Shown here in pieces: positions 1 to 11,994 of a stretch of DNA of 64,000 bases. The notes beneath the pieces are model-generated. The model had not been told where the DNA came from. It ran no database searches and saw only the letters and a list, made by a program, of their open reading frames with translations. A program made the position numbers and the translations under genes. Source of the DNA: Taylorella equigenitalis ATCC 35865 (GTDB taxonomy: Bacteria; Pseudomonadota; Gammaproteobacteria; Burkholderiales; Burkholderiaceae_B); assembly GCF_000276685.1 (NCBI RefSeq), contig NC_018108.1, positions 992,001 to 1,056,000 of the forward strand. The letters run 5' to 3'. The stretch's first letter is position 1. Each line of letters opens with the position of its first letter.

Positions 1-76
1 AAGTTAGTTAGTTCATATTAACGTAAGAAAATTTAACTAACAAGACATAGAAGTTCACTTGTAAAAATACTACATA

Positions 77-1435
77 TTAATTTTTATCAAGGTATGGATT
101 TTTTGTTGATTTAAATTCTATTCTTAAGGGTGTACCTTCTAGTTTAAAAGCCTTCCTAAATCTAGTCTCCAAATAACGCCTATAAGAATCGGGTATAGCA
201 TCAAGAGCATTGCCATGAATGATAACAAGTGGAGGATTCTGACCACCCTGATGTGCATATCTCATCTTAGGTCTGAAAATGCCTTTTCGTGGAGGGGGTT
301 GCTGATCCACGGCAGCTTGAAGTTCACGGGTAAGTTTAGGAGTAGGAAGTTTTCTAAAAGCTGCTTCGTGTGCCAGGTTTACAGACTTAAGTAAAGATTT
401 AATTCCTTGAGATTTCAGTGCAGATATAAAATGAACTTTTGCGAAAGAGAGAAATCTTAGTTTTCTTTCAAATTCTCTGATTACCCAATCCCTTTTATCC
501 TCATCTAAACCATCCCATTTGTTTATGGCAACGACCAATGCTCTACCGCTTTCTAATATAAACCCTGCAATGTGGGCATCCTGCTCAGAAATTTCACTTT
601 GAGCATCTAAAACTAAAACAACCACATTACAGGCTTCAATAGCTTGAAGAGTTTTAATCACTGAGAATTTTTCTATTGACTCAAACACTCTACCCCTTTT
701 ACGAAGTCCAGCGGTATCTATTAATTTATATTTTTTGTTGTTATGTTCAAAATCGATTTCAATTGCATCTCTAGTTGTGCCAGGTAAATCAAAAGCAATT
801 ACTCTTTGTTCGCCAATAAGTGAATTTATAAGAGTTGATTTACCCACATTTGGCCTTCCAACAATCGCTAATTTAATTTTATGATCGGTGAATTCTTGGT
901 CAGCATCAGGTTCAGAATTTAACTCTTCTTCAGATTGGGGAATTTTAGATAAGGCGATATCTATCAAATTAGCTACCCCATCTCCGTGTGCGGATGAAAT
1001 AGCCAATGGCTCTCCAAGTCCTAACTCATGAAATTCTGCATTTGCCTGGTTTGGTTGAAGCCCCTCAGCTTTATTAACTGCTAATAGCACAGGAACACCC
1101 ACCTTTCTAAGTTTAGTGGCAATATCATGGTCCTGTGCATTTATACCTGAACGAGCATCAACTAGAAATATAACTACATCAGATTCTGAAATGGCTAATT
1201 CAGTCTGCCTGGCCATTTCTTTAAGAATTCCAGTTTTAACTTTAGGTTCGAAACCACCAGTATCAATAACGAGAAAGGGTCTATCACCAATACGCCCCTC
1301 TCCATAATGCCTATCCCTAGTTAAACCAGAATAATCTGCCACAATAGCATTTCTACTGCGAGTCAGTCTGTTAAATAGTGTAGATTTACCTACATTAGGT
1401 CGACCAACTAAAGCTATAACAGGCTTATATGACAT
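77..1435 (-). CDS. der: Ribosome-assembly GTPase Der (EngA)
   Basis: Two consecutive GTPase domains typical of Der: P-loop GRPNVGKST near residue 12 with DTGG switch near 59, and a second GRPNVGKST near residue 193 with DTAG; each has an NKxD-type motif (NKAE, NKWD). The C-terminal KH-like domain follows residue 360. The 452-aa length is normal. Der acts in the cytoplasm in maturation of the 50S ribosomal subunit. Its ATG overlaps the bamB stop codon as TAATG, so it is the last visible gene of a long minus-strand operon with bamB, yfgM and hisS, the standard betaproteobacterial order. Identification is secure. Confidence 0.97.
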   Translation of the reverse strand: MSYKPVIALVGRPNVGKSTLFNRLTRSRNAIVADYSGLTRDRHYGEGRIGDRPFLVIDTGGFEPKVKTGILKEMARQTELAISESDVVIFLVDARSGINAQDHDIATKLRKVGVPVLLAVNKAEGLQPNQANAEFHELGLGEPLAISSAHGDGVANLIDIALSKIPQSEEELNSEPDADQEFTDHKIKLAIVGRPNVGKSTLINSLIGEQRVIAFDLPGTTRDAIEIDFEHNNKKYKLIDTAGLRKRGRVFESIEKFSVIKTLQAIEACNVVVLVLDAQSEISEQDAHIAGFILESGRALVVAINKWDGLDEDKRDWVIREFERKLRFLSFAKVHFISALKSQGIKSLLKSVNLAHEAAFRKLPTPKLTRELQAAVDQQPPPRKGIFRPKMRYAHQGGQNPPLVIIHGNALDAIPDSYRRYLETRFRKAFKLEGTPLRIEFKSTKNPYLDKN

Positions 1436-2589
1436 TAATTAACTCGAAACAATAATAAAGATCCACTACCACTTTGAACAATTACACCTTTTTCAGTGCC
1501 AATCAATGGAGAAACAATATCCTTATTTGACCCTACTGTAGTACGACCAACTATAGTGCCTTTTTCGCTATCGAAAACATGAACGAGACCATCTAAGTCT
1601 CCAACGAAAACATAGTTTTTAAAAACTACTGGATTAGTTAAACCACGATTTTTAAGTGTTTGGTCAGACCAAATTAATTCACCATTAGCCAAGGCAAATT
1701 TTGCAACTGTACCATCAATTCCAGATGCATAAATTTTTGAGCCGTCAGTACCTAAGCCAACTGCTGACGAAAATGGATTAATCCAAATCGGTGTTAGACC
1801 TTTGTTAGTAACTCTATAGCAGGAAACATTTCCTTGATAGCTAGAGGTACATACACCATCGTTAAAAACTATAGGTTGACCAACCACATCTGTAACACTA
1901 TCAATATCACTAGGTCCCTTAGCAGAAGCAGATAAAATTTCCCAATTCACCACACCATCACTAATACCCAGACCCACAAGTTTACCAGTAGGAACAGCCA
2001 CAACAACAGAATTATCGGCTAGAGACATCCTAGAATTCGTTTTTAGAGAAAGTAATGGATTAGTCCTAACAAAACTCCACGAAAGTTTGCCGTCTTTAAT
2101 ATCAAAGGCTTGAACACGAAAATCATCTGCTCTCACAATAACTTTACCTTGAGCAACAATTGGCGGAGTAGTTGAGCGTGTTGAAAGCTTTGAGTCCCAG
2201 ATTGTTTTACCAGATTGAGCATCCAAAGCGTACACTTTAGCATCTTTATCTGTCACAACAACTAAGCCATCACCTACACCAACACCACTTGTAAGTTTCG
2301 ATCCTAATTTTACGGACCAAATTGGACTTCCATTATCTAAATTAAGCTTTACTACATTTCCGTCTGGAGTAGCTGCATAAACACTATTATCCTGCACAAC
2401 CGGGGCGAATCCAGTACCTCCACCAGATCCAATATTACTTTGCCAAACAGCTTGCAAACTAACAGTTTGCTTGATTTCTTTAACTTTTACTGGCTCGTAT
2501 CTACTATCTGCTTTAAATATACTGCAAGCACCCAAAAAGGAAGTAAGGACTACAACTGTAATAAATTTTTTATTAAAAGTTAATTTCAT
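1435..2589 (-). CDS. bamB: Outer-membrane assembly lipoprotein BamB
   Basis: 384-aa lipoprotein with a signal peptide ending in the lipobox LGAC (Cys about residue 22). It is followed by repeated PQQ-like beta-propeller blades recognisable by recurring patterns such as [13 protein letters not shown] and [11 protein letters not shown]. BamB is the propeller subunit of the BAM complex that inserts beta-barrel proteins into the outer membrane; it faces the periplasm. It lies between the yfgM-like gene and der with TAATG overlaps at both ends, the conserved gene order of the family. Function follows from family and synteny, and little else fits. Confidence 0.95.
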   Translation of the reverse strand: MKLTFNKKFITVVVLTSFLGACSIFKADSRYEPVKVKEIKQTVSLQAVWQSNIGSGGGTGFAPVVQDNSVYAATPDGNVVKLNLDNGSPIWSVKLGSKLTSGVGVGDGLVVVTDKDAKVYALDAQSGKTIWDSKLSTRSTTPPIVAQGKVIVRADDFRVQAFDIKDGKLSWSFVRTNPLLSLKTNSRMSLADNSVVVAVPTGKLVGLGISDGVVNWEILSASAKGPSDIDSVTDVVGQPIVFNDGVCTSSYQGNVSCYRVTNKGLTPIWINPFSSAVGLGTDGSKIYASGIDGTVAKFALANGELIWSDQTLKNRGLTNPVVFKNYVFVGDLDGLVHVFDSEKGTIVGRTTVGSNKDIVSPLIGTEKGVIVQSGSGSLLLFRVN

Positions 2590-3233
2590 TATTCCGCTCC
2601 GTAAACCTTTAACTTCATGTTTATAACTTCCAAAAAGTTTTCATCCAATGTTTTGATTTGTAATAAAGATTTCCATATTTTGAAAGCTTCCTCTTTTTTT
2701 CCCTCAGACATGTAAATATCTGCCAATCGGTCATCGAATAGTGCTTTGAAATCGTCGCTTGGATTTTTCAATAAGTCCTTAGCTTTTTGAATTTCACCCT
2801 GAGCCAACAGAACTGAAGATAAATTTAATTTAGCAGTTTCTTTTATACCAACATCATCGGAATTATCCAAAACCCAATTCAGATTTAATGCAGAAGAAGC
2901 TAAATCCTTATTTTTAAAATATATATTACTTGCTATTAAAATAGCTCTATCTGTGTAAGCTGAAGAACTAAAGTCATCCTTAAGAACTTTAATAGCCTCC
3001 TCAAGCCTCTTTATATCTGATGACTGAGGATTAAAGTTTTGAGAAACGCTATATACGATATCGTAGTAAATTAAAGATTTCTTGGCTTGACGATTTTCAT
3101 ACCATTGATATCCTTGAAATGCTAGATACGCAACAGCAATCAATGTCAATAAAGTAGTAACTATATTTCCGTAAGAAGCCCACCAACTTTTTATCTGATC
3201 AATCTTTTCTTGTTCTTCTAAATCATAAGCCAT
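2589..3233 (-). CDS. YfgM-like ancillary SecYEG translocon subunit (TPR protein)
   Basis: 214-aa protein with a short cytoplasmic N-terminus rich in charged residues (DLEEQEKIDQIKSWW), one transmembrane helix around residues 24-42, and a periplasmic tetratricopeptide-like part. The N-terminal motif EQEK.D..K.WW..YG and the position immediately upstream of bamB are diagnostic for YfgM/UPF0070. In E. coli YfgM associates with SecYEG and PpiD and links translocation to periplasmic chaperones. The start ATG follows the hisS stop directly (TAA ATG) and the stop overlaps bamB, so translation is probably coupled. Confidence 0.9.
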   Translation of the reverse strand: MAYDLEEQEKIDQIKSWWASYGNIVTTLLTLIAVAYLAFQGYQWYENRQAKKSLIYYDIVYSVSQNFNPQSSDIKRLEEAIKVLKDDFSSSAYTDRAILIASNIYFKNKDLASSALNLNWVLDNSDDVGIKETAKLNLSSVLLAQGEIQKAKDLLKNPSDDFKALFDDRLADIYMSEGKKEEAFKIWKSLLQIKTLDENFLEVINMKLKVYGAE

Positions 3234-4568
3234 TTATGCATCCTTTTTATTAATAAGCTTAAGCAAGTTAACTACGACATCACTCGAAGGGATAGTAATT
3301 TGTTCGATTGATGACCCGTCAGGATTGGGACGTAGTTGTTTAAGGGAAACTGTATCGTTTTGTAATTCAGATTCTCCGATAATTATTGCATAGTTTGCAC
3401 CCGAAAAATCAGCCCTTTTGAATTGATTTTTAAAATTTTGAGAGCCAGCGTGAACTATGACATCAATTCCAGAATTTCTACAAAGCTCCGCTAATTTAGA
3501 ACATTTGCGAGCAGCTTCGCTATTCTGATGAATAAAATAAACCTGTGTTTCTTGACCAATATCAGTAAATTTACTTTTTATTTCAGCATTTTTAGAATCA
3601 GAAATTATAAGACTGATTAATCGCTCAAGACCTATAGCAAAACCAACGCATGGAGTGGGCTTTCCACCTAACAGTTCGAATAAACCATCATATCTACCAC
3701 CACCACAAACTGTGGCTTGAGCACCTAGACTACCTGTTACCCATTCAAATACAGTTAGGTTGTAATAATCTAACCCTCTAACAAGCCTTGGGTTAATTCT
3801 GTATTTTATGCCAGCCTCATCAAGCCTAATTTTTAGCTCATCGAAGTGAGCCTTAGACTCCTCACCTAAATAATCAAATAGTTTAGGAGCTTCATTTGCC
3901 ATAGACTGCATGTCAGGATTTTTTGTATCCAAAACACGAAGCGGATTACTGTACATACGTCTTTTGGCATCGTCATCTAAAACATCTATATTTGCTTCAA
4001 GATGCTTAATTAAAGCCTCTCTGTGGGCTAATCTTTCATTGGGTTGACCTAATGAATTAATTTCTAAATGTATATCCTCAAGACCAAAAGTCCCCCATAG
4101 TCTAGCTAACATTATGATTTGTTCTGCATCAACATCTGGTCCAGAAAACCCCATGGCTTCTACTGATAGCTGGTGAAACTGTCTATATCTACCCTTTTGA
4201 GGTCTTTCGTGTCTAAACACAGGACCCATTGTGTACAATCTTTGGGCTCTATCAAATGTAATACTGTGTTCAATAGCCGCTCTAACAACCCCTGCAGTAA
4301 ACTCAGGTCGCATCGTAAGCATATCAGCCTTATCTTGTGACATAGAAAAGGTATACATTTCTTTTTCAACAATATCTGTAACCTCTCCTATCCCTCTAGC
4401 AAATAATCTAGTCTGCTCTAGAACAGGAGTTCGAATATTTTTGTATCCATAAGACTTCATAAGAGAATGAAGCATATCCTCTAATATAAGCCACTGAAAA
4501 GATTCCGTTGGCAATATATCATTCATTCCTCTAATGGCACTTATTTTTTCGTATTTTTTTGAGTTCAT
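3234..4568 (-). CDS. hisS: Histidyl-tRNA synthetase
   Basis: 444-aa class II aminoacyl-tRNA synthetase that charges tRNA-His. Seen in order: N-terminal IRGMNDILP, motif 2 region with [16 protein letters not shown] near residue 120, the HisRS-specific signature [15 protein letters not shown] near 265, the glycine-rich GGGRYDGL and motif 3 GFAIGLERL near 315, then a C-terminal anticodon-binding domain. It overlaps the end of ispG by four bases and abuts yfgM. Length and motifs are normal. Confidence 0.97.
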   Translation of the reverse strand: MNSKKYEKISAIRGMNDILPTESFQWLILEDMLHSLMKSYGYKNIRTPVLEQTRLFARGIGEVTDIVEKEMYTFSMSQDKADMLTMRPEFTAGVVRAAIEHSITFDRAQRLYTMGPVFRHERPQKGRYRQFHQLSVEAMGFSGPDVDAEQIIMLARLWGTFGLEDIHLEINSLGQPNERLAHREALIKHLEANIDVLDDDAKRRMYSNPLRVLDTKNPDMQSMANEAPKLFDYLGEESKAHFDELKIRLDEAGIKYRINPRLVRGLDYYNLTVFEWVTGSLGAQATVCGGGRYDGLFELLGGKPTPCVGFAIGLERLISLIISDSKNAEIKSKFTDIGQETQVYFIHQNSEAARKCSKLAELCRNSGIDVIVHAGSQNFKNQFKRADFSGANYAIIIGESELQNDTVSLKQLRPNPDGSSIEQITIPSSDVVVNLLKLINKKDA

Positions 4569-5833
4569 TTAGTTTGACCGAATCTGCGTTCTATATAATC
4601 CAAAACAATTTTTTGGAATTCTTTGGCAATGCCTTCCCCTTTAAGCGTAACTGTCCTCTCACCATCAATAAATACAGGAGCTGCTGGCACTTCACCAGTG
4701 CCTGGCAGGCTGATACCTATATCTGCATGCCTGCTTTCACCAGGACCATTAACCACACATCCCATAACTGCTACGTTTAAATTTTCAACTCCAGGATATT
4801 GCTCTTTCCAAATAGGCATCTGAGTTCTTAAAAAATTTTGAATATCATCTGCCAAATGCTGAAAAAAAGTACTTGAAGTTCGCCCACAACCTGGACAGGC
4901 AACAACCATAGGTGTAAATGCTCTTAAACCCATGGTTTGTAAAATCTCCTGAGCGACTATTACTTCTTTTTTGCGATCCCCTCCTGGCTCTGGAGTTAGA
5001 GATATTCTGATAGTATCTCCTATACCTTCTTGCAATAATACTGATAAAGCTGCAGTCGATGCGACTATACCCTTACTTCCCATACCAGCTTCAGTTAAAC
5101 CTAGATGCAACGCATAATCACATCTGCTCGAAAGGTTTCTATATACACTAATTAAATCTTGAACATGACTTACTTTACACGAAAGAATTATCTGCTCTGG
5201 CTTCATGCCTAATTGAACAGCATAATTAGCATTATCTATTGCGGATTTAACTAAAGCTTCTTTCATTAAATCCTGTGAAGACCATGGATGCTGACGATTG
5301 TTATTTATGTCCATTAACTTCGCCATCAAGTCGTGGTCCAAACTTCCCCAATTCACACCAATACGCACAGGTTTATTATTTTGGATGGCAACATCTATCA
5401 TCTGAGCAAAGTTATCTGCCCTTTTTTTGCCACCCCCAACATTACCTGGATTTATTCTATATTTTGATAGAGCTTGTGCACATGCTGGATAGCCTGAAAG
5501 TAATTTATGACCATTAAAATGAAAGTCCCCAACTAATGGCACATCCAAGCCCATTCGATCGAGCTGATCTCTAATTGCTGGCACAGCCTCTGCAGCTTCA
5601 GGAGAATTAACTGTTATGCGTACAAGCTCAGATCCAGCCATAGCCAACTCTTTAATTTGAATGGCTGTGGCAATGACATCCGCAGTGTCTGTATTAGTCA
5701 TGGACTGAACCACAATAGGCGATGCATCACCTACAAATACAGAATTAGCCCCCCATTTAATCTCAACTTTATAAGTCTTCTTTCTAGGCTTAGGACCTGA
5801 TGGATACGGGCTGTCAGTTAAATCTGAGATCAT
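4565..5833 (-). CDS. ispG: 4-hydroxy-3-methylbut-2-en-1-yl diphosphate synthase
   Basis: 422-aa GcpE/IspG, the penultimate enzyme of the non-mevalonate (MEP) isoprenoid pathway, an iron-sulphur protein that reduces MEcPP to HMBPP. N-terminal TIM-barrel part contains [12 protein letters not shown] near residue 38. The C-terminal cluster-binding part shows CPGCGRTSS near 315 and the [11 protein letters not shown] motif near 360, giving the three cluster cysteines. It overlaps rodZ upstream and hisS downstream by four bases each, so the ispG-hisS-yfgM-bamB-der genes form one transcription unit. Length is typical of proteobacterial enzymes. Confidence 0.97.
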   Translation of the reverse strand: MISDLTDSPYPSGPKPRKKTYKVEIKWGANSVFVGDASPIVVQSMTNTDTADVIATAIQIKELAMAGSELVRITVNSPEAAEAVPAIRDQLDRMGLDVPLVGDFHFNGHKLLSGYPACAQALSKYRINPGNVGGGKKRADNFAQMIDVAIQNNKPVRIGVNWGSLDHDLMAKLMDINNNRQHPWSSQDLMKEALVKSAIDNANYAVQLGMKPEQIILSCKVSHVQDLISVYRNLSSRCDYALHLGLTEAGMGSKGIVASTAALSVLLQEGIGDTIRISLTPEPGGDRKKEVIVAQEILQTMGLRAFTPMVVACPGCGRTSSTFFQHLADDIQNFLRTQMPIWKEQYPGVENLNVAVMGCVVNGPGESRHADIGISLPGTGEVPAAPVFIDGERTVTLKGEGIAKEFQKIVLDYIERRFGQTK

Positions 5834-6312
5834 AACCCTAAATCTTCTAATGTAAACATACCTTGGTTATAAGCAAGATATGCCACCACTCCTAGGATTA
5901 ACAAAATAATTAATATCCACAAAAGCGATCCACCAGAACGTTTTGGCTGCTCTGTATCAGGTATAGATTCATTTAACTCAGTAGAATTTATGGTTTTAAT
6001 ATTTTTAACTGTAGAAGGTGCAACGTTACCCGTAGCTTGCGCTAATTTTTGCAGGGCAACCTTATCATCCGCCCCAATGGCTAAAGCAAATTTTTTTACT
6101 AACGCTCTAAGAACAAATCCATCTGGCAATGAAGACCACTGCTCTTGCTCTACAGCTTTTAGTTGACTAGTACTAAATTTAGTTTTATCGCTTATCTCAG
6201 TAAAATCAAACCCATTAGAGGTTCTAATTTTATGAAGGTAAGCACCAACTGAATCACTACTAATAGTCGAATTAGAAGACTCTCTTAATTCAGGTGTAAT
6301 TTCTTTATTCAT
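5830..6312 (-). CDS. rodZ: Short RodZ-like cytoskeletal helix-turn-helix membrane protein
   Basis: 160 aa only. Residues about 23-85 form the HTH_25 domain of RodZ ([20 protein letters not shown] and [18 protein letters not shown] are typical). A basic linker with PKRSGGS precedes a transmembrane helix at about 129-147, and only about a dozen residues follow it. In E. coli RodZ (over 300 aa) this domain contacts MreB and a periplasmic DUF4115 domain follows the helix; that domain is absent here, with no frameshifted remnant downstream because ispG begins immediately. Position between rlmN and ispG matches rodZ in relatives. Role in rod shape is inferred. Confidence 0.85.
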   Translation of the reverse strand: MNKEITPELRESSNSTISSDSVGAYLHKIRTSNGFDFTEISDKTKFSTSQLKAVEQEQWSSLPDGFVLRALVKKFALAIGADDKVALQKLAQATGNVAPSTVKNIKTINSTELNESIPDTEQPKRSGGSLLWILIILLILGVVAYLAYNQGMFTLEDLGL

Positions 6313-7445
6313 AATATTTCCTTAGTAATAGGAATGGATTTTCTTTGCTTCATAAGCTCAGATATTTTACTTTTATCTTTTATATCACCTGCGAGTTGAC
6401 CGCAAGCAGCATCTATATCATCGCCCCTAGTTTTTCGAGTTGTAGCAACTATCCCCGCATCATTTAGAATAGCAGAAAAAGCCTTTACTCTTTGTGAACT
6501 TGACCTTTTTAAACCTGATTCGGGAAATGGATTAAAAGGAATCAGATTTACTTTACTTTTAACTTCCCTACAAATCTCAATTAATTGATTTGCGTGTATA
6601 TCAGTATCGTTCACGTCCTCCAACATTATGTACTCAAATGTAATGAAATCCCTAGGTGCGAATTCAATATATCGATTACAGGCATCTATAAGTTCTTTTA
6701 AGGGATACTTCTTATTTAAGGGGATTAACTGATTTCTTAATGCATCATTTGGAGCATGTAAGGATACTGCTAAAGCTACAGGACAGTCTTGAGATAGTTT
6801 ATCCATAAAGGGAATTACACCAGAAGTCGATACAGTTACTCTCCTTCTAGATAAACCATAAGCATTTTGATCTACAAGCATCTTTACCGCTGGCAATACC
6901 TGATCATAATTTAAGAGCGGTTCTCCCATACCCATAAAAACTACATTTGAAATAACCCTATCACCAGGCAACTTCTGGATATCAGTAGAAGAATTTAAAA
7001 TTTCCTTTCTGGCTAACCAAACCTGACCAATAATTTCTGAAGTCGTAAGATTTCTGTTAAAGCCCTGGTGTCCAGTAGAACAAAATCTACAGGCTACTGT
7101 ACATCCTGCTTGACTTGAAATACATAGGGTGCCTCTGTCGTCTTCTGGAATAAAAACTGTTTCAATGGCATTATTGTTTTGTACATCAAAAAGCCATTTT
7201 GTAGTTCCATCTGTTGAAACTTGTTTAGTTAATTCTTTTGGAACTGATATCTCTGCAAATTCAGCTAAATTTTTTCTAAAATCATTAGCCAAATTTGTCA
7301 TATTAGAAAAATTGGATTCACCTTTTTGATGAATCCAATTCATGAGTTGTTTTGCCCTAAATGGCTTATGCCCCCACTTAGCTACAAGCTCAGTGAGGAC
7401 CGTATAATCAAGACCAATAAGATTTTGCTTCTCTAGTATGGTCAC
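6309..7445 (-). CDS. rlmN: Dual-specificity 23S rRNA/tRNA adenine-C2 methyltransferase RlmN
   Basis: 378-aa radical-SAM enzyme that methylates C2 of A2503 in 23S rRNA and A37 in some tRNAs. The iron-sulphur motif [11 protein letters not shown] (CxxxCxxC) lies near residue 113, preceded by the conserved [11 protein letters not shown]. The motif [14 protein letters not shown] near residue 168 is typical. Cys near residue 347 in [11 protein letters not shown] is the expected catalytic methyl-carrying cysteine. It overlaps rodZ by four bases and follows ndk by nine, so ndk-rlmN-rodZ-ispG is one operon. Confidence 0.97.
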   Translation of the reverse strand: MTILEKQNLIGLDYTVLTELVAKWGHKPFRAKQLMNWIHQKGESNFSNMTNLANDFRKNLAEFAEISVPKELTKQVSTDGTTKWLFDVQNNNAIETVFIPEDDRGTLCISSQAGCTVACRFCSTGHQGFNRNLTTSEIIGQVWLARKEILNSSTDIQKLPGDRVISNVVFMGMGEPLLNYDQVLPAVKMLVDQNAYGLSRRRVTVSTSGVIPFMDKLSQDCPVALAVSLHAPNDALRNQLIPLNKKYPLKELIDACNRYIEFAPRDFITFEYIMLEDVNDTDIHANQLIEICREVKSKVNLIPFNPFPESGLKRSSSQRVKAFSAILNDAGIVATTRKTRGDDIDAACGQLAGDIKDKSKISELMKQRKSIPITKEIL

Positions 7446-7454
7446 AGCTTAGAA

Positions 7455-7862
7455 TTATTTACCAAAAAAGTATTCAATCTCAGTTTTAGCTGTTTCAGCT
7501 GCATCAGATCCATGTACTGCATTAGCGTCAATACTTTCAGCAAAATCAGCACGAATTGTACCTGGCTCAGCCTTTTTAGGATCTGTAGCACCCATAAGTT
7601 CACGGTTTTTAGCTATAGCATTTTCGCCTTCTAAAACTTGAACGAAAACTGGACCAGAAATCATAAACTCAACTAAATCGTTAAAAAATGGACGCTCTTT
7701 ATGAACCGCATAAAAACCCTCAGCTTGTTCGCGAGTTAATTGAACTAATTTAGCTTCTACAACTTTTAAACCAGCTTTTTCAAAACGTGTGATGATTTCA
7801 CCAATTACATTTTTTTTAACTGCATCTGGCTTAATAATAGATAGTGTACGTTCGATAGACAT
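7455..7862 (-). CDS. ndk: Nucleoside diphosphate kinase
   Basis: 135-aa enzyme exchanging gamma-phosphate between nucleoside tri- and diphosphates. The N-terminal [15 protein letters not shown] and active-site NAVHGSDA, containing the phospho-accepting His near residue 115, are diagnostic. It ends in YFFGK, a few residues shorter than the E. coli enzyme, which is common. The first gene of the minus-strand run; it diverges from valS across about 135 bp. The upstream minus-strand sequence carries AAGGAT as the ribosome-binding site before the ATG. Confidence 0.97.
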   Translation of the reverse strand: MSIERTLSIIKPDAVKKNVIGEIITRFEKAGLKVVEAKLVQLTREQAEGFYAVHKERPFFNDLVEFMISGPVFVQVLEGENAIAKNRELMGATDPKKAEPGTIRADFAESIDANAVHGSDAAETAKTEIEYFFGK

Positions 7863-7997
7863 ATAAATCCTTTGAAAATAATTTAGTCGATTATTTTAAC
7901 ATTCAAAGCCTTCAATTTCTCTATTTGAAGTGCCTCAAAAATAGCAATAATACTTCTCCTAGATTAAAATAATCCTTTTATAGTTTTAAGCCTAACG

Positions 7998-10871
7998 ATG
8001 TCCCATTCTGAAAGAATAAAAATAGATTTAAATGCTTCTTATAATCCACAAGAAATAGAGTCCAAAATATACAAAAATTGGGAATCTAGTAATGCTTTTG
8101 AAGCTGGTCAGTATGTACAAACTGATTCCAAATTCTCGGGCGAACCATTTGCTATTCAATTCCCTCCTCCGAATGTTACTGGCTTTCTTCATATGGGTCA
8201 CGCTTTCAATCAAACTATTATGGACGGTTTGGTTCGCTATTACAGGATGAATGGAAGTGATACTGTGTATATTCCGGGATCCGACCATGCGGGCATTGCC
8301 ACCCAAATAGTTGTAGAAAGGCAGCTAGATGCAGAAGGAGTATCGAGACACGATTTAGGAAGGGAGAAGTTTCTCGAGAGAGTTTGGGACTGGAAAAACA
8401 TCTCAGGTGGAACAATTCACAAACAAATTCGTAAATTAGGAAGTTCGGCTGACTGGTCACGTGAGTATTTTACGATGGACGATCAGATGAGCAAGGGCGT
8501 TATAGAGACATTTGTTCGTTTATATGAACAAGGCTTAATTTATCGAGGAAAACGACTTGTGAATTGGGACCCGGTATTAGGGACAGCAATTTCCGATTTA
8601 GAAGTGGAGAATTCCGAAGAAGATGGTCATATGTGGCACATTCGCTACCCTCTTACTGAACCAGTTGATTCAACCGCTTATTTAGTTGTAGCCACTACAC
8701 GCCCTGAAACTATGTTAGGTGACGTTGCTGTTATGGTTCATCCTGAAGATGAGAGATATAAGCACCTAATTGGGAAATTTGTATCATTGCCACTCACTAG
8801 TCGTCAAATTCCAATAATTGCAGATGAGTATGTTGATATGGAATTTGGTACTGGTGTAGTTAAGGTGACTCCAGCTCACGATTTTAACGATAATGCTGTT
8901 GGGCAAAGGCATGGTCTTGAGCAGATAAATATTTTTACATTGGATGCACATATCAACGAGAATGCACCTGAAAAATATCGTGGTCTTGACAGATTTGATG
9001 CTAGAAAAGCAGTTGTTGCAGATCTTGAATTACTTGGATTGTTACAGGAAGTTAAGCCACACAAATTAATGGTTCCTAGAGGCGATAGGACTAAAACCGT
9101 TATAGAACCCATGCTTACTGATCAATGGTACGTTGCCATGACAAAGCCTGCACCTGAAGGAACATTTAATCCTGGCAAGTCTATAACAGAAGTCGCTTTA
9201 GAAGTAGTCAAGAAGGGTGAAGTAAAATTCTACCCAGAAAATTGGACAAATACTTACAATCAGTGGCTAGAAAACATTCAGGATTGGTGTATTTCTAGGC
9301 AATTGTGGTGGGGACATCAGATTCCTGCTTGGTATGGAGAAAATGGTGAGATTTTTGTTGCACGAAACGAGGAAGAAGCTCAACAAAAAGCATCAGACTC
9401 TGGATATAGAGGAGTTTTGAGGAGAGATGAGGATGTTCTTGATACTTGGTTTTCATCAGCCCTAGTTCCATTTACAACCATGGGATGGCCGGAAGAAACT
9501 GATGACTACAAAAAATATCTACCGTCAAATGTGCTTGTAACTGGCTTTGATATTATCTTCTTCTGGGTAGCCCGAATGATTATGATGTCTATGCACTTAA
9601 CAGGACAAATCCCCTTTAAAGTCGTTTATGTACATGGTCTTATCTTAGATGCACATGGACAGAAAATGAGTAAGTCAAAGGGAAACACGATAAATCCAGA
9701 AGATTTGATAGATGGTGTTGATTTAGAGACCCTTGTAAATAAACGAACTCAGGGCTTAATGAATCCAAAACAAGCTAGCAAAATCGAAAAAGAAACACGT
9801 AAAGACTACCCGAATGGTATTAATGCTTATGGTACGGATGCACTTCGGTTCACCATGGCAACCTACGCAACGTTAGGACGTAATATGAATTTTGACCTTA
9901 AACGTTGCGAGGGTTATCGAAACTTTTGTAATAAGCTTTGGAATGCTAGTAGGTTTGTACTTATGAATGTTGAGGACAAACCTATTCACAAATATTCTAT
10001 ATGGGATGATGATTTCGATTTTGATGATATCAGGATTGTTGACCAGTGGATAATTAGCGAATTTCAATTATTTCTTGAAGAAATACATAAGGGCTTTGAA
10101 GAATATAGATTCGATAATATTGCCAACAATATATATAAATTTGTTTGGGATGAATTCTGCGATTGGTACTTAGAGTTATCAAAAGTACTTCTTAATACTG
10201 CAGATGAGGAAGAGCAAGCTATTACTAGACGTGTCTTAATTGATATTCTTGAGGGGATTCTTAAAGTTGCACATCCTATCATTCCATTTATAACGGAAGG
10301 TTTATGGCAAAAAGTTTCTCGTATTACGGGGACATACTACATAAATAGCGATGATGATTCTGAAAAATTTCTTTGCCATCAGGCATATCCTCATCATAGA
10401 GATTACTTGATAGATGAAGATGCTTTAGTTGAAGTTAAGGAGATTAAAGAGACGATAGAAGCAATTCGAGCTCTTAGGGGTGAAATGCAGATTTCCCCAG
10501 CACAGAAAATCGATTTATACTTAGTGCAATCCTATGATATGAAGGATTACTATCCTTATATTAAATCATTAGCTAAGGTAGAAAATATTGAAGTCGTTGA
10601 CTCCCTACCAGATATAGGGGCACCTAGTACAATCCTAAATCATTGCTCCCTTATGTTGAATGTAAAAATTGATATAGAAGCAGAAACTGCAAGACTTAAT
10701 AAAGAAATATCTAATTTAACTAAGGAAATAGATAAAGCTCAGGGTAAACTCAATAATCCAAACTTTGTTCAAAAAGCCCCTCATTCAGTTATTGAACAGG
10801 AAAAAGCTAGAGTTGAACAATTTACTGCTTTATTGGATAAGGTTAGAGATCAACTTTCAAAGTTGAAATAA
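7998..10871 (+). CDS. valS: Valyl-tRNA synthetase
   Basis: 957-aa class Ia synthetase. HIGH-type motif is seen in [15 protein letters not shown] near residue 58 and KMSKS in [10 protein letters not shown] near 555. The editing (CP1) domain lies between, with the conserved [10 protein letters not shown] near 234. The C-terminal coiled coil typical of ValRS starts near residue 890 ([20 protein letters not shown]). Upstream it lacks a strong Shine-Dalgarno sequence. The gene is flanked on both sides by opposite-strand genes and is monocistronic. Confidence 0.97.
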   Translation: MSHSERIKIDLNASYNPQEIESKIYKNWESSNAFEAGQYVQTDSKFSGEPFAIQFPPPNVTGFLHMGHAFNQTIMDGLVRYYRMNGSDTVYIPGSDHAGIATQIVVERQLDAEGVSRHDLGREKFLERVWDWKNISGGTIHKQIRKLGSSADWSREYFTMDDQMSKGVIETFVRLYEQGLIYRGKRLVNWDPVLGTAISDLEVENSEEDGHMWHIRYPLTEPVDSTAYLVVATTRPETMLGDVAVMVHPEDERYKHLIGKFVSLPLTSRQIPIIADEYVDMEFGTGVVKVTPAHDFNDNAVGQRHGLEQINIFTLDAHINENAPEKYRGLDRFDARKAVVADLELLGLLQEVKPHKLMVPRGDRTKTVIEPMLTDQWYVAMTKPAPEGTFNPGKSITEVALEVVKKGEVKFYPENWTNTYNQWLENIQDWCISRQLWWGHQIPAWYGENGEIFVARNEEEAQQKASDSGYRGVLRRDEDVLDTWFSSALVPFTTMGWPEETDDYKKYLPSNVLVTGFDIIFFWVARMIMMSMHLTGQIPFKVVYVHGLILDAHGQKMSKSKGNTINPEDLIDGVDLETLVNKRTQGLMNPKQASKIEKETRKDYPNGINAYGTDALRFTMATYATLGRNMNFDLKRCEGYRNFCNKLWNASRFVLMNVEDKPIHKYSIWDDDFDFDDIRIVDQWIISEFQLFLEEIHKGFEEYRFDNIANNIYKFVWDEFCDWYLELSKVLLNTADEEEQAITRRVLIDILEGILKVAHPIIPFITEGLWQKVSRITGTYYINSDDDSEKFLCHQAYPHHRDYLIDEDALVEVKEIKETIEAIRALRGEMQISPAQKIDLYLVQSYDMKDYYPYIKSLAKVENIEVVDSLPDIGAPSTILNHCSLMLNVKIDIEAETARLNKEISNLTKEIDKAQGKLNNPNFVQKAPHSVIEQEKARVEQFTALLDKVRDQLSKLK

Positions 10872-10893
10872 AAAATCCCGCCTAGGCGGGATT
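10868..10893 (-). terminator. Intrinsic terminator of the Thr-rich lipoprotein gene
   Basis: A 20-bp perfect palindrome (AATCCCGCC-TA-GGCGGGATT) lies in the 40-bp gap between convergent genes. Read on the minus strand it is followed by an unbroken run of T, so it terminates the lipoprotein transcript. On the plus strand no T run follows, so it is weaker for valS though it may work in both directions. Confidence 0.85.
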
Positions 10894-10911
10894 ATGAAGC
10901 ATAGCCCAAAA

Positions 10912-11328
10912 CTATTGTTGAGGGAATGAAGCTTTAACTTGATCAAATGCTTGTTTAGCTTGATTGCATGCTTGAACCATTGCATCTTTGTTTGGAGCTT
11001 GTTTTAAAGCTGCACGAGTTTGATCCTCTGCCATTTTAATTTGGTCTTTAACCATTTGAGATTGAGGACCTGCAAATTTATCAGCAAACTCTTGAATAGA
11101 TTTGAAGTAATCTTCACATTCAGCTGGTAAATCACCAGAAGCAGTAGTTGTAGTTTCAGTAGTTGTAGTTGTTGTTTCTGCAGCAGGAGCAGTAGATTCT
11201 GCAGCTGGAGCAGTAGTAGTTTCAGTAGTTGTAGTAGTAGTTTCAGAAACTTTAGTTTCATCTTTATCGCCGCAAGCAGCAAGAACTACTGCAGAGAAAA
11301 GTGTAGCTAAAACCAATGATTTTTTCAT
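10912..11328 (-). CDS. Thr-rich lipoprotein of unknown function
   Basis: 138-aa protein starting at the ATG before KKSLVLATLF. Signal peptide ends in the lipobox LAAC (Cys about residue 19). Residues about 25-65 are low-complexity Thr/Glu/Ala/Pro (alternating TTTTETTT and APAAE blocks). The C-terminal part from GDLPAECEDYF is an alpha-helical domain with two cysteines (near 73 and 121) that could pair. A similar lipoprotein domain is, as I recall, the DUF5339 type, but I cannot verify this. The repetitive linker encoded by GTAGTT-like triplets could vary in length between strains. Monocistronic, with its own terminator. Function unknown. Confidence 0.8.
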   Translation of the reverse strand: MKKSLVLATLFSAVVLAACGDKDETKVSETTTTTTETTTAPAAESTAPAAETTTTTTETTTTASGDLPAECEDYFKSIQEFADKFAGPQSQMVKDQIKMAEDQTRAALKQAPNKDAMVQACNQAKQAFDQVKASFPQQ

Positions 11329-11458
11329 AATATCCAAACTCCTATAAAATATATTGGATTATTTTGTGAAATATTAAATTTTTAATATTTCGACTTTATT
11401 ACATAATAAATTAGTACATGACTTTATATAAGGGTACAGAAACGCAAATAAACAAAAT

Positions 11459-11986
11459 TTACTCTTTGTAAGATTTTTGAGCCTCAATTATTTCTTTTTT
11501 GGCACCTTCAAGTCTCTCAAATCCTGTCACTTTTACCCATTTACCCTTTTCCAAATCTTTATAGTGCTCAAAGAAATGTTTAATTTGAATTAAATCTTGC
11601 TCAGGTAAGTCATTGATATCATTAAATTTAGCATACGGAGGATAAAGTTTAGTAACTGGAACAGCAAGCAATTTTGCATCTAAACCAGATTCATCTTCCA
11701 TTTTTAGAACACCAAGGGGTCTACATTTAATTACAGATCCAACTTGAAGTGGGTGTGGCGTTTTAACCAATACATCTACGGGATCCCCATCTGGTGAGAG
11801 TGTCTTAGGTATATATCCATAGTTATAAGGATAATACATAGCAGTTAGCATAAATCTATCCACAGTAACGGCTCCTGTCTCCTTATCCACTTCATATTTG
11901 ACTGGATCCGAATTCATTGGGATTTCAATAATTACATTAAATTCATCTGGCAAGCTATCGCCAGACTGAACATTTTTTAGACTCAT
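11459..11986 (-). CDS. ppa: Inorganic pyrophosphatase (family I)
   Basis: 175-aa cytoplasmic enzyme hydrolysing pyrophosphate. The family I signature DGDPVDVLV near residue 66 carries the metal-binding aspartates. Conserved FNVIIEIP near 16, YEVDKETGA near 31 and the [15 protein letters not shown] segment near 125 complete the picture. Length matches bacterial hexameric PPases. It stands just downstream of hemY on the same strand, nine bases apart, so it may be cotranscribed with the hem genes. Confidence 0.97.
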   Translation of the reverse strand: MSLKNVQSGDSLPDEFNVIIEIPMNSDPVKYEVDKETGAVTVDRFMLTAMYYPYNYGYIPKTLSPDGDPVDVLVKTPHPLQVGSVIKCRPLGVLKMEDESGLDAKLLAVPVTKLYPPYAKFNDINDLPEQDLIQIKHFFEHYKDLEKGKWVKVTGFERLEGAKKEIIEAQKSYKE

Positions 11987-11994
11987 AGGTACTC

